56,398 nt of DNA. It comes from Scatocola faecipullorum (GTDB lineage Bacteria > Pseudomonadota > Alphaproteobacteria > RF32 > CAG-239). The notes beneath the pieces were generated by a model that did not search any database, was not told the origin of the DNA, and saw nothing but the letters and a program-made list of their open reading frames with translations. Each line of letters opens with the position of its first letter. The stretch's first letter is position 1. This document shows, one piece after another, positions 9,317 to 17,918 of the stretch. Made by a program: the position numbers and the translations under genes. The DNA lies in assembly GCA_018714685.1 (NCBI GenBank), contig DVNC01000022.1, positions 1-56,398 on the forward strand, read 5' to 3'.

Positions 9317-10264
9317 ATGAAGAGCGAAATAAAATATAACGCTTCCAGAGAAATCAAACAACTGATTGCTCAGTGGCAGAGCTGGCTGTTGAACGAACGG
9401 CGCTATTCGCCGCATACGTTAGATGCTTATTCGCGCGATTTGTCCGGTTTTTTTGACTTCGCGGCCGAACATCTGGGCAAGGTTCCGGAGACTGCCGACC
9501 TGGCAAAATTAGAAGTGCGCGATTTCAGAGCCTATTTGAGCCAAAGGGCCGCACGGCATATTGACAAATCGTCCCTGGCGCGCGAGCTCTCAACCCTGAA
9601 AAACTTTTTCAAATGGCTGGCCCGATATGATATTCTCAGGAATCCGGCTTTATCCGTCATCAGAACGCCGCGACGGGCAAAAGTTCTTCCGAAAGCTCTG
9701 GAAGTGAACGATACGTTTAACGTGATTGACGAGGCGCAGAATCTGGCTTCCAATTCATGGCAGGGCCTGCGGGATACGGCGATTTTCACGCTGCTTTATG
9801 GCTGCGGACTGCGTATTTCCGAGGCCCTGTCCCTGAATGTGGGAGATATCGGCAACAACGATTTTCTGCGTATCAAAGGTAAGGGTAACAAAGAAAGAAT
9901 TGTGCCTTTATTGCCTGTCGTTGTTGAAAATATCAATAAATATCTGGCAGAATGCCCGTATCAGCCGAAACAAGGGGAACCGTTATTTTTAGGTGCCCGC
10001 GGCGACAGGCTCGTTCCGCGAATTATTCAGCGGCAGATGCAAAAAATCCGGGCTTACCTGGGCCTACCTGACAATTTGACTCCCCATGCCCTGCGGCATT
10101 CTTTTGCAACCCACCTGCTGGCTGAAGGGACCGACCTGCGCTCAATTCAGGAATTGTTAGGCCATGCGTCCCTGACCACGACCCAGCGCTATACCGATGT
10201 TCAGATTGAAACCCTTAAGAAAGAATATGACAAAGCGGGACTGTTAAGCTCGTCCGCAAGCTGA
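9317..10264 (+). CDS. xerC: Tyrosine site-specific recombinase XerC
   Basis: 315 residues, typical XerC/XerD size. The N-terminal SAM-like core-binding domain (LNERRYSPHTLDAYSRDLSGF) is followed by the catalytic domain with all expected residues: Arg in CGLRISEAL, Lys in KGKGNKERIVPL, HALRHSFATH (His-x-x-Arg), LLGHASLTTT (His) and the nucleophile Tyr in TTQRYTDV. It resolves chromosome dimers at dif together with XerD. Next to priA it is most likely XerC rather than a phage integrase. An AGAGGG site precedes the ATG. No dif-like site was recognised in this window. Confidence 0.93.
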   Translation: MKSEIKYNASREIKQLIAQWQSWLLNERRYSPHTLDAYSRDLSGFFDFAAEHLGKVPETADLAKLEVRDFRAYLSQRAARHIDKSSLARELSTLKNFFKWLARYDILRNPALSVIRTPRRAKVLPKALEVNDTFNVIDEAQNLASNSWQGLRDTAIFTLLYGCGLRISEALSLNVGDIGNNDFLRIKGKGNKERIVPLLPVVVENINKYLAECPYQPKQGEPLFLGARGDRLVPRIIQRQMQKIRAYLGLPDNLTPHALRHSFATHLLAEGTDLRSIQELLGHASLTTTQRYTDVQIETLKKEYDKAGLLSSSAS

Positions 10265-10276
10265 AAGCGCAAAAGA

Positions 10277-10303
10277 AAAGAGGCGTCCGACGGCGCCTCT
10301 TTT
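10277..10303. terminator. Bidirectional terminator between xerC and rpmG
   Basis: AAAAGAGGCG and CGCCTCTTTT form a perfect stem with an 8-base loop, with A and T runs at both ends, between two convergent genes. Confidence 0.9.
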
Positions 10304-10328
10304 AATTCTTTCCTGAAACAAAAGAAAA

Positions 10329-10496
10329 TTACTTTAATTTCTTTTCAACGAACTCTTCGTGTTTTTTGGACTTCTTGTCATATTTTTTCAAAGTCAGTTT
10401 TTCCGGATGAGTCCGCGGATTTTTTTCAGCAAGATAAAAGGTACCGGTACCGGCAGTGCTTTCCAATTTTACTTTAACTTTAATTGCTTTTGCCAT
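10329..10496 (-). CDS. rpmG: 50S ribosomal protein L33
   Basis: A 55-residue reading frame that starts MAKAIKVKVKLEST and contains the family signature GTGTFYLAEKNPRT followed by KLTLKKYDKK. Length and sequence match bacterial L33. The product lacks the two CxxC pairs found in zinc-binding L33 paralogues, so it is the zinc-free form. It stands alone, convergent with xerC and sharing its terminator, as in many Alphaproteobacteria. Confidence 0.95.
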   Translation of the reverse strand: MAKAIKVKVKLESTAGTGTFYLAEKNPRTHPEKLTLKKYDKKSKKHEEFVEKKLK

Positions 10497-10633
10497 GATT
10501 TTATACTCTTTAAAATTAGGTTATATCAAAACATTTAGGCGTAATATACAGTTTTTGACGGCTTTGTCAATAAGATTTTTCGCACTTGTCCGCTTATGAC
10601 CGCTTATTTTAGAGAAAAAAATATTTTTGTCTA

Positions 10634-10662
10634 TTGTACCTGACGGAAAACTGTGTTATGAT
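10634..10662 (+). promoter_or_regulatory. Putative sigma70 promoter for the small membrane-protein genes
   Basis: TTGTAC at 10634-10639 and TATGAT at 10657-10662 are separated by 17 bases. The first gene starts at 10764, leaving a leader of about 95 bases, AT-rich and without a hairpin I could recognise. Confidence 0.55.
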
Positions 10663-10763
10663 GTTTTTCAGATATAAATTATTTCACCTATTATGATGTC
10701 TGCTTTCTTGGCTTAAATTAAGGGTGAAACTTTCCGAATATTAACATTAAAAAAAATATAAAG

Positions 10764-10976
10764 ATGGAAAAGAAAATTTTTGCTGCAGTCATTGCTGCGG
10801 TTGCCGCTCTGATTATATACAACGGCGGTTGGGAAATCATCAAATTTTTAGGTGACAAGGTGTTTGCTTATCCGTGGAATTTTGCGGCAATCATCATCTT
10901 ATCACTGATAACGATGGCTCTCATCATCGGTACGGTTGTCGTGCCGATCGGAATCTATCAAAAATTAAGTAAATAA
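10764..10976 (+). CDS. Small two-helix membrane protein, 70 aa
   Basis: Almost the whole protein is hydrophobic: one helix at about residues 4-20 and a second at about 40-64, joined by a loop with KFLGDKVFAYPW. I do not recognise a family. It is the first of three tiny membrane-protein genes in a row. No Shine-Dalgarno site is seen before the ATG (the upstream bases are A-rich). Codon usage and the neighbouring promoter support it as a gene; function unknown. Confidence 0.65.
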   Translation: MEKKIFAAVIAAVAALIIYNGGWEIIKFLGDKVFAYPWNFAAIIILSLITMALIIGTVVVPIGIYQKLSK

Positions 10977-10995
10977 CCCTTAAAATCTAAGTATC

Positions 10996-11250
10996 ATGAA
11001 AAAAATTCTTCTGCCTTTGACGGCTGTTGCCGCTTTTGCGGTTATTGCTGCCGCTAACATCAAAATTGCTGCCGCTTTGGCAATTATGATTGTTTTTTTC
11101 TCCGGTATCTTTGCAACCCTTCCCCGACTTATGGAGTTTCAGGATCGGTTAGAAATCAGACGCTGGAAAAAAAGACTGGAAGAAAACGAAAAAAGAAAAG
11201 AAAGAATTGCCAAAATCTGCCGCGAAGTGCCGCAGGAACATTTGGTCTGA
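10996..11250 (+). CDS. Small membrane protein with basic coiled-coil tail, 84 aa
   Basis: Residues 1-47 hold two closely spaced hydrophobic helices (the first could act as a signal anchor), followed by a highly charged helix of about 35 residues (RRWKKRLEENEKRKERIAK) likely to form a coiled coil in the cytoplasm, and two Cys-free ends. It starts 19 bases after the 70-aa gene and ends just before a terminator, so the two are likely one transcript. No Shine-Dalgarno site is seen. Family and function unknown. Confidence 0.65.
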   Translation: MKKILLPLTAVAAFAVIAAANIKIAAALAIMIVFFSGIFATLPRLMEFQDRLEIRRWKKRLEENEKRKERIAKICREVPQEHLV

Positions 11251-11270
11251 TTTCTTTCTTCCCTGTTGAA

Positions 11271-11301
11271 AAGCCGGAGATTTTATCTTCCGGCTTTTTT
11301 G
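11271..11301 (+). terminator. Terminator after the small membrane-protein pair
   Basis: AAAAGCCGGAGA and TTCCGGCTTTTTT form a stem with a short loop and a T run, 21 bases after the stop codon at 11250. Confidence 0.85.
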
Positions 11302-11397
11302 TATTCAAAGTTAATCACCGCAGGGATTACAGGACTTGCCGTTTTGAACGAACCGTTTTACTCTACGGATAATAACGAATTATTAAAACAAGTAATT

Positions 11398-11634
11398 ATG
11401 GACAAGATGTATGAATTACGCTGCCGAAAGCGGCGCAGAATGTGGCTCTTGCTGAATTTAACCGGCCGGGCCTTTGAGATATCGGGAACGTTTTGTTTGA
11501 TTCTGTTTTTTATTTTCAACGGCATTCCCTGGTATCTGCTGGCCTGCATGTGGTTTATTATGCTGGGAATGGCGGTGTCACTGCTTATCCGGGGTTTGTT
11601 TTATCTCGTGATGAAAATAGCCAGTTTTTGTTAA
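11398..11634 (+). CDS. Small membrane protein, 78 aa
   Basis: The frame is open from 11266, but that stretch runs through a terminator hairpin, so the ATG at 11398 is the more credible start. The product begins with a basic segment (MYELRCRKRRRMW) and then has two long hydrophobic helices (about residues 18-40 and 43-68). The basic start and topology suggest a cytoplasmic N-terminus. No Shine-Dalgarno site. A terminator follows at 11636. It is not recognisable as a known family. Confidence 0.55.
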   Translation: MDKMYELRCRKRRRMWLLLNLTGRAFEISGTFCLILFFIFNGIPWYLLACMWFIMLGMAVSLLIRGLFYLVMKIASFC

Positions 11635-11635
11635 A

Positions 11636-11661
11636 GCCTGAATAGAATTCAGGCTTTTTTT
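11636..11661 (+). terminator. Terminator after the 78-aa membrane protein gene
   Basis: AGCCTGAAT and ATTCAGGCT form a 9-bp stem with a 3-base loop followed by a T run. It may also serve the minus-strand S41 gene that ends at 11681. Confidence 0.85.
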
Positions 11662-11680
11662 ATAACGGCAGCCTGTTTTC

Positions 11681-12802
11681 CTATTTGATATGTTTGCGCA
11701 GATAGGCTTCGGCAACCGACAGGTCGAGTTCCGACTTCATCCGGTTTTCCGGCAGGCAGGCATTGCTTCTGCTGCCGCGGGCAATAATTTTTTCGGCATC
11801 GCGGGTTTCCGGTTCGCCGGAAGTGCAGATATCGGGCAAGACACCGATACCGGCCAACTTATTCCCCGACGGCGTATAAATAATTCCGTTTGTCAGAGCC
11901 AGACGGCTGTCATTACTCAGTTTTATCAGCTTTTGCACGGTTCCTTTGCCATAGCTGCCGGTTCCGACCACAACAGCCCGGCTTTGTTCCTGAAGCGCTG
12001 CCGCCAAAACTTCCGCCGAAGAAGCCGTCTGCCCGTCAATCAATACCACAATCGGCTTATTGTCAAGCACGTCTCCGGCCGGCGCATTGTAATATTCCGT
12101 CGAATCGGGACTGCGGCCTTTGGACGAGGCGACAATTCCGCCGTCAATAAACAGCCCCGCCACCCGAACGGCCTCCTGAAGCATACCGCCGGGATTGCCG
12201 CGCAGGTCAATAATCAACCCCTTAACGCCGGAATGCTCCGTCAGGCTGCGGGAAACGTTTTCTCCCGTATATTTGTTTATCGCTCCCAAGCGCATATACA
12301 AAACATCATTTTCGAGCAGGCGGTCATAGAATGCACGTTTGGGCTTAAATTCCGGCACCGGCGGATTACTCAGTTCCAAATCGGGATAATAGCTCGAATC
12401 GCGGTCAAATTTCTTGATGCCGTGAGCCATCATGGTGTCGATAATTTCAAAATCCTTGCGTTTGAGCTCGGGAGAAGCTTTTTGCGCCGACTGGATAATG
12501 TCCTGCGTGAATTTTACCCAGGCCGAAACATCGTGCGGATCTTCAGGCTTGCTCCGGCTCAGCATAACCCTTCCGTTTACATAAACAGAAACCCGGCGGT
12601 CGTCATCGGCAATCCGGACGCGTTTGTCAAGTTTGTTCAGCCCTTGCAGAGCCGGCATGGCAATTTCGTTCAGACTGACGGGTTCCAGATATTCGTCCTG
12701 TACGGTTTGATAAATTTCGGCCAGGGTCAGCCTGTCATCGGCCTGTGCCGGAAACGACAAAGAAAGGCATAAAAGGCTGACACCGATTAATTTATTCATC
12801 AT
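11681..12802 (-). CDS. Periplasmic S41-family serine peptidase lacking a PDZ domain
   Basis: The start at 12802 (373 residues) is chosen because MMNKLIGVSLLCLSLSFPAQA is a clean signal peptide; the frame extends upstream only through the 3' end of rnr. The C-terminal half is a C-terminal-processing-type peptidase: GLIIDLRGNPGG, then Ser261 in TASSAEV, Lys286 in GSYGKGTVQ and Gln290, the Ser/Lys/Gln set of CtpA/Prc relatives. Where such proteases normally have a PDZ domain, I see only a helical, charged region (about residues 90-165). The ATG overlaps the rnr stop, so translation is likely coupled. It probably trims or degrades periplasmic proteins. Confidence 0.85.
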   Translation of the reverse strand: MMNKLIGVSLLCLSLSFPAQADDRLTLAEIYQTVQDEYLEPVSLNEIAMPALQGLNKLDKRVRIADDDRRVSVYVNGRVMLSRSKPEDPHDVSAWVKFTQDIIQSAQKASPELKRKDFEIIDTMMAHGIKKFDRDSSYYPDLELSNPPVPEFKPKRAFYDRLLENDVLYMRLGAINKYTGENVSRSLTEHSGVKGLIIDLRGNPGGMLQEAVRVAGLFIDGGIVASSKGRSPDSTEYYNAPAGDVLDNKPIVVLIDGQTASSAEVLAAALQEQSRAVVVGTGSYGKGTVQKLIKLSNDSRLALTNGIIYTPSGNKLAGIGVLPDICTSGEPETRDAEKIIARGSRSNACLPENRMKSELDLSVAEAYLRKHIK

Positions 12803-14897
12803 TGTGCTTTTGCTCCGCCTGGTGATTGTTTTGTTTGATTTTTTCCTTGCGTTCTTTTTTCGAAAGTTTCTGTTTTGCCTTCCGGCGGCTTTTCTTCGGA
12901 GACGACTGCTTTTTGCCGGCGGAACGGATTTCGTCTTCGATGCTCTCAACCAGCTTAAAGGCTAAGGTTCCGCTTATCGGCGAAGCTTCGGTCAGGCAGG
13001 CGGTCAGCCGGTCACCCATCATAAAACGACGGCCGGTTTTGGCGCCGACCATCTCATTGCCGCCGGCCGAAAACTGATATTTTTCCGAGGGAAGCGTATG
13101 CATCGGAATCAAACCTTCGGCTCCCAGACTGTCAATTGCCACAAAAATGCCGGCCGTGGTTAAACCGGTAATTTTCGTTTCAAATTTCGCTCCGATTGAA
13201 GGTTCGAGATAAGCCGACAGATAACGGGACAGCGTATCGCGTTCGGCCTGAACCGCCGTCCGTTCCGTATTGCAGAGATGTTCCCCGATTTCCTTGAACT
13301 GCGGCACATCAGCCCCGGATTCAAGTTCACCGCCGTCAGGCATACCGCAGCCTTTAATCAGAGCCCGGTGTATCAGCAAGTCGGCATAGCGGCGAATCGG
13401 CGAGGTAAAATGCACATAATCACTCAATGCCAAACCGAAATGTCCGACATTCTCCGGCGTGTATTTGGCCTGGCATTGCAGGCGCAGCACCAGATTATTA
13501 ATCCCGCTCCCGAGGTTATGGCGGCGGCACTCCTCAAGTATATGATTAAAATGTCCGGGCTGCAGCGCCGGATAGTCCGGCAGTTTCAGGTGCAGGCCAT
13601 GCAGCAGCGGTTCAATATCTTTCAGCTTTTCTTCCAGCGGCTTTTCATGAATGCGGAACATTATCGGCAGTTCGGTTTGTTCCAGACGTTTGGCTGCCGA
13701 AACATTGGCGGCAATCATAAATTCTTCAATAATTTCGTGGCTGGCAAAGTGCTCGGCCGGCCCCAGAGAAAGGATATGCCCGTCGTTGTCAACCTTTATG
13801 GATATTTCCGTCGGGTCAAGTTCCAGCGTTCCACGTTTTTTGCGGGCTTTGCTGAGGGCAAAATAGGCCTCATACAACGGCTGAATAACCGTTTTGAACA
13901 ACCCCATCGTCTGAAGGGAGTGCGTTCCTTCAAAGGCTCGCTGGACCTCGCGGTAAGTCAGACGCGCAGCCGATTTCATCACGGCCCTTTTAAAGTCGAA
14001 GCGACAAATGTTGCCGTCGTTGTCAATATCCATCAGGCAGGCCAGGCAAGGGCGCTTTTCCTTGGGGCGGAGCGAGCAGAGGTCATTGCTTAAAGCTTCC
14101 GGCAGCATCGGAATGACCATTCCGGGCAAATAAACCGAATTGCCGCGGCGGTAAGCTTCGCGATCAAGCTCGGAACCGGGACGAACATAATAGGCCACAT
14201 CGGCAATGGCAACAATCAGACGGAAACCGCCGGGCGTTTTTTCGGCATAGACGGCATCGTCAAAATCTTTGGAATCATCGCCGTCAATGGTTACCAGCGG
14301 CAACGCCGTCAAATCCTCCCTGCCCTGAAGATGATATTCCGGACAGCAGGAAGCTTCCTTAACAACCGCATCGGGAAAACTGTCATTGATTTTATATTTT
14401 TCAAGAATGAACAGCCCGGTCGATTTGGCAATGTCAAAACGGCCGTAATTTTTGATGATTTTAGCCTGTTTAAACTTTTTTTCGCCAATTAACGCCACTT
14501 TGACAAAGTCGCCGACACGGCTGCTTCCCAGCTTGTCCAGAAGGTAGTCCATCCGGGAGTTTCTTTCGGCCGAGCGGAGATAAAACAGTCCGTTTTTTTC
14601 CACGATAACGCCGTATATCTGTTCCAGAGCCACTCCGGCGGTCATGGTGCGGGCCAGAGGCTTGGCCCACCAGGTATCGTTTTTGCGGGACAGTCTGGCA
14701 ATAAATCTATCGCCTTCGGCAAGAGCCGGCTTTATTTTTTTGTTTTCCAACACATAAATTTTGTAACCGTGAGGATTGTCCGTCGGATCAATCGCCGCAG
14801 CCATCAAATCGCCGAAGCCGGAGGCGCCGCAGATTTCGAGCTGGCAGTTTTCCGGCAAGAGGTCAGACGATTTCTTTTTATTTTTTCTGTTGCTCAT
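12792..14897 (-). CDS. rnr: Ribonuclease R (3'-5' exoribonuclease)
   Basis: 701 residues. The RNB catalytic domain is plain: TIDGDDSKDFDDAVYAE carries the magnesium-binding Asp residues, and SDYVHFTSPIRRYADL is the RNB signature. It is followed by an S1 RNA-binding domain (GAKFETKITGLTTAGIFVA) and a long Lys-rich C-terminal tail, as in E. coli RNase R. The enzyme degrades structured RNA processively. The gene is flanked by xth upstream (2-base gap) and the S41 peptidase downstream (overlap), suggesting one transcript. Confidence 0.95.
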   Translation of the reverse strand: MSNRKNKKKSSDLLPENCQLEICGASGFGDLMAAAIDPTDNPHGYKIYVLENKKIKPALAEGDRFIARLSRKNDTWWAKPLARTMTAGVALEQIYGVIVEKNGLFYLRSAERNSRMDYLLDKLGSSRVGDFVKVALIGEKKFKQAKIIKNYGRFDIAKSTGLFILEKYKINDSFPDAVVKEASCCPEYHLQGREDLTALPLVTIDGDDSKDFDDAVYAEKTPGGFRLIVAIADVAYYVRPGSELDREAYRRGNSVYLPGMVIPMLPEALSNDLCSLRPKEKRPCLACLMDIDNDGNICRFDFKRAVMKSAARLTYREVQRAFEGTHSLQTMGLFKTVIQPLYEAYFALSKARKKRGTLELDPTEISIKVDNDGHILSLGPAEHFASHEIIEEFMIAANVSAAKRLEQTELPIMFRIHEKPLEEKLKDIEPLLHGLHLKLPDYPALQPGHFNHILEECRRHNLGSGINNLVLRLQCQAKYTPENVGHFGLALSDYVHFTSPIRRYADLLIHRALIKGCGMPDGGELESGADVPQFKEIGEHLCNTERTAVQAERDTLSRYLSAYLEPSIGAKFETKITGLTTAGIFVAIDSLGAEGLIPMHTLPSEKYQFSAGGNEMVGAKTGRRFMMGDRLTACLTEASPISGTLAFKLVESIEDEIRSAGKKQSSPKKSRRKAKQKLSKKERKEKIKQNNHQAEQKHNDE

Positions 14898-14899
14898 AT

Positions 14900-15694
14900 T
14901 TATCTCAGTTCCGCAATCAGAGCCGTATGGTCGGAAGGCTTGCTTCCGGCGCGGGGCGTTTTATCCACTTCGCAAGACTGCAGGCGGTCGGCCGCTTTCG
15001 GTGACAGCCAGAGGTAATCGATGCGCAGTCCCATATCGTTTTGAAAAGCACCGCCGGCATAGTCCCAATAGGTGTAGCCGTTAAGCGGCAGAGGGTAAAG
15101 GGCGCGGAAAGCATCGGTCCAGCCCTGATATTCAATAGCTTTCAGACGTTGGATAACCTCCGGGCGAAACAGGGCGTTTTTACGAAAGAGTTCGGGATTA
15201 TAAACATCGTGATCCGTCAGAATGACATTGAAGTCACCGCCCAAGATGACCGGCTCAGCCGAATGCAGAAGCTCTGCGGTGCGATTATACAAAGCCTCCA
15301 TCCAACACAGTTTATAGGTAAATTTAGAAGTGTCATCAGGGTCATTGTAAGGCGGATTTCCGTTCGGCAGATAGATTGATGCGGTGCGGAAATTTTCGCC
15401 GTTTACATTGACAACGGCCTCCAGATAACGGGCATTATCGTCGTCAAAACCAGGGAGCCCTTCGGCGGCTACCTTAATTTTGTGCCGGCTGAGAACAGCC
15501 ACGCCGTTATAGCTCTTTTGTCCGAGAATCTTCGCCTCATAACCTGCGGTTTGAAATTCAAAAAACGGAAAAGAATTAAATTCGGTTTTAATTTCCTGCA
15601 GCAGTAAGATATCCGGACGCAACCTGTCCAGCCAGGGAAGCAGACCGTCAACCCGGGCGTTGACGGAGTTTACGTTGAATGTGGCGATTTTCAT
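14900..15694 (-). CDS. xth: Exodeoxyribonuclease III (AP endonuclease)
   Basis: 264 residues, full length for the ExoIII family. It begins MKIATFNVNSVNARVDGLLPWL, has LLQEIKTE (metal-binding Glu), GGDFNVILTDHDVYNP (catalytic Asp and Asn), RIDYLWLS and the terminal SDHTALIAEL (catalytic Asp-His). It cuts DNA at abasic sites during base-excision repair. It heads the minus-strand run xth-rnr-S41 and is divergent from the dGTPase-like gene at 15761. Confidence 0.95.
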   Translation of the reverse strand: MKIATFNVNSVNARVDGLLPWLDRLRPDILLLQEIKTEFNSFPFFEFQTAGYEAKILGQKSYNGVAVLSRHKIKVAAEGLPGFDDDNARYLEAVVNVNGENFRTASIYLPNGNPPYNDPDDTSKFTYKLCWMEALYNRTAELLHSAEPVILGGDFNVILTDHDVYNPELFRKNALFRPEVIQRLKAIEYQGWTDAFRALYPLPLNGYTYWDYAGGAFQNDMGLRIDYLWLSPKAADRLQSCEVDKTPRAGSKPSDHTALIAELR

Positions 15695-15760
15695 TTTATA
15701 CCTTTTTTAATTTGTTTGTTATAATGTAACTTAAAATTATGTCATTGGAAAGGGAAAAAA

Positions 15761-16918
15761 ATGGAGCTTGCAAACTATGCCCTTGCCCCGGAAAAAAGCC
15801 GGGGACGGATGTATGCAGATTTTACCAACGTTATCCGTTCGCCGTTTCAGCGTGACCGCGACCGGCTGATTCATTCCTCGGCTTTCCGCCGGCTGGACGG
15901 CAAAACGCAGGTTTTCGCCTATCACGAAGGCAAGAACTACCGCACCCGCCTGACCCACAGCATTGAGGTTGCACAGATTACCCGCACAATCTGCAAATGC
16001 CTGAAGCTGAACGAAGAACTCGGCGAAGCCATTGCCCTTGCCCATGATTTGGGGCATTCCCCGTTCGGCCATGCCGGCGAACGCGGCCTGCAAAACGCCA
16101 TGGCCAAATTCGGCGGATTTGACCACAACATTCAGTCACTCAAAATCATGACCAAACTCGAAATTCACTATCCGGAATTTCCGGGACTGAACCTGACCTG
16201 GGAAACGCTGGAAGGAACGGTCAAACACAACGGTCCGATAAAAAAGACAACCAGCGCCTACTTAAAAGAATTCAACAAAAAATATGATCTTGACCTGAAA
16301 AATTATCCGTCGTTGGAAGGACAGGTCGGTGCGGTTGCCGATGACATTGCCTACAACAATCATGATATCGACGACGGTTTCAATGCCGGATTTTTCTCGA
16401 TTGAAAAACTGCGCGAACTGCCTTTTATTGACCGGATCGTCGCAGATTTTGAAAAGGAACATCCGGGCTGCGATGACGACAGGCTCAAAATTTATGCCAT
16501 CACGCGAAACATGATTGCGCGCATGATTTTTGACGTGCTGCGCAATACCAAGGAAAACATCGCCCGCCATAAAATCGCCACAGACAACGATGCCCGTTAT
16601 CTGAAAGCGCTGACGGTCGATTTTTCGGAAGAAATGAAAGCGGAAATCAAACTGCTGCGCAGTTTTTTGCGCGATTATTTTTATACGCACACCAGCGTGG
16701 CGCGGATGGATATGAAATCGCAAAAAATTATCGAAGAACTGTTTAATGTTTTCATGAATGACTATAAATTACTGCCGATGGAACTGCGCTCAAAAATCAC
16801 ACCGCAGAGCAAAGACCGCGAGGCGGCGGAAATTATCTGCGAATATATCGCCTGCATGACGGACATGTGTGCCGTGGAAGAACATCGCAGGCTTTTTGAC
16901 GTTCACACCAGATTTTAA
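15761..16918 (+). CDS. dgt: Deoxyguanosinetriphosphate triphosphohydrolase-like HD protein
   Basis: 385 residues. The HD metal site is complete: RTRLTHSIEVAQI (first His), LAHDLGHSPFGHAGE (His-Asp), FDHNIQSLKIM, and DDIAYNNHDIDDG (final Asp). This is the short dGTPase-like subgroup common in Alphaproteobacteria. Family members hydrolyse dNTPs to nucleoside and triphosphate; the preferred substrate cannot be told from sequence. In many relatives argS and a SPOR gene follow; here only the SPOR gene does, after 76 bases. Confidence 0.93.
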   Translation: MELANYALAPEKSRGRMYADFTNVIRSPFQRDRDRLIHSSAFRRLDGKTQVFAYHEGKNYRTRLTHSIEVAQITRTICKCLKLNEELGEAIALAHDLGHSPFGHAGERGLQNAMAKFGGFDHNIQSLKIMTKLEIHYPEFPGLNLTWETLEGTVKHNGPIKKTTSAYLKEFNKKYDLDLKNYPSLEGQVGAVADDIAYNNHDIDDGFNAGFFSIEKLRELPFIDRIVADFEKEHPGCDDDRLKIYAITRNMIARMIFDVLRNTKENIARHKIATDNDARYLKALTVDFSEEMKAEIKLLRSFLRDYFYTHTSVARMDMKSQKIIEELFNVFMNDYKLLPMELRSKITPQSKDREAAEIICEYIACMTDMCAVEEHRRLFDVHTRF

Positions 16919-16994
16919 GGCTGCGGTTAAGAGCTTGTAAAGGATTATCGTTTATAGTGAGGTAAAAAAGAATTTAACATGCAGGAGAGAAAAC

Positions 16995-17918
16995 ATGTTT
17001 CAGGAATTTCCGGAAGACAATAAAGGCGACGATTTCTTAAATGAATTTCGTCAGAAAATCGCCGATCAGTCTTCAAACAACATTGAAGAACGCCGTAACG
17101 AAATGAAACGTTCCAAAAGCGTTTTCATCGGTGCGGTTTCCGGTGTGGCTCTGGCCGGCGTGGTCGGCTGGTTTATTTTGGCTCCGCAGTATTCAGACAC
17201 CGGAAACGTTGAAATTCCGGTTATACGCAGACCGCAGACAGCGGTTAAAGTTCAGCCGAGCGAACCCGGCGGAATGGAAATTCTCAATCAGGACAAAAGC
17301 GTCTATGACATTATAGAGAAAAAAGACAACGAACCTGTTGTCGAAAATCTCCTGCCGCCGCCGGAACAGCCCAAACTGCCGGAAGTTATTCCGAGCCAGC
17401 AGGTTGTTCAGGCCGCTCCGCTGCAAGTCAACGACCAAATTCCCGAAAAGGTAATCGGCACAGCGCCGGTAGCACAAGTTAAAGAAGCCGCTCCGCTGCC
17501 GGTTTCCGCCAACGCACAAACCGGTGACGCGCCGGAGGCAAAAGTTATCGGTTTGAAAGAAGCGGTTCAGCAAGAAAATGCCAAAGCCGCACAGGCGGCT
17601 CAGATTCCGACGCAGCCCAAAGTTCAGCCGGCGGTTCAGCCCGAACCGAAGAAGCCGGCCAAGGCAACTGCCGGAATGTGGCAGATTCAGCTGATGTCTT
17701 CGCCGAACAGACAGGCTGTCGAGAAAGCCTGGATCAGCCTGAGCAAGAAATATAAAATGCTGCAGGGACAGCCGCACGAAATTGAAGCTGCGGATCTTGA
17801 CTTTGACAAGACGTTCTATCGTCTCAAAGCCGGCGCCTTTACAGACAGAGCCGGAGCAGACGAGCTTTGCAAAGACATTAAAGCTCTGGGCGGAACCTGT
17901 ATCGTAAAGAAAAAATAA
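16995..17918 (+). CDS. SPOR-domain inner-membrane protein
   Basis: 307 residues: a charged cytoplasmic start, one transmembrane helix at about residues 38-60 (SVFIGAVSGVALAGVVGWFI), a long Pro/Ala/Gln-rich periplasmic linker, and a C-terminal SPOR domain of about 80 residues starting at GMWQIQLMSSPN and containing YRLKAGAFTDRAGADELC. SPOR domains bind denuded peptidoglycan at the division septum, so a role in cell division is likely. An AGGAGAG site precedes the ATG. Its TAA overlaps the ATG of the next gene by one base, so translation is likely coupled. Confidence 0.9.
   Translation: MFQEFPEDNKGDDFLNEFRQKIADQSSNNIEERRNEMKRSKSVFIGAVSGVALAGVVGWFILAPQYSDTGNVEIPVIRRPQTAVKVQPSEPGGMEILNQDKSVYDIIEKKDNEPVVENLLPPPEQPKLPEVIPSQQVVQAAPLQVNDQIPEKVIGTAPVAQVKEAAPLPVSANAQTGDAPEAKVIGLKEAVQQENAKAAQAAQIPTQPKVQPAVQPEPKKPAKATAGMWQIQLMSSPNRQAVEKAWISLSKKYKMLQGQPHEIEAADLDFDKTFYRLKAGAFTDRAGADELCKDIKALGGTCIVKKK

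Noticed and set aside
11266..11397. Upstream extension of the 78-aa membrane protein
   Set aside because: This part of the frame passes through the terminator hairpin at 11271-11301, so translation from 11266 is unlikely.
11690..12772. A 360-codon open frame on the plus strand opposite the S41 peptidase gene
   Set aside because: It lies antisense to a gene with clear catalytic motifs and signal peptide. Its own product has repeated Phe/Arg/Gly runs with no domain and no ribosome site, as expected of the reverse complement of a coding sequence.
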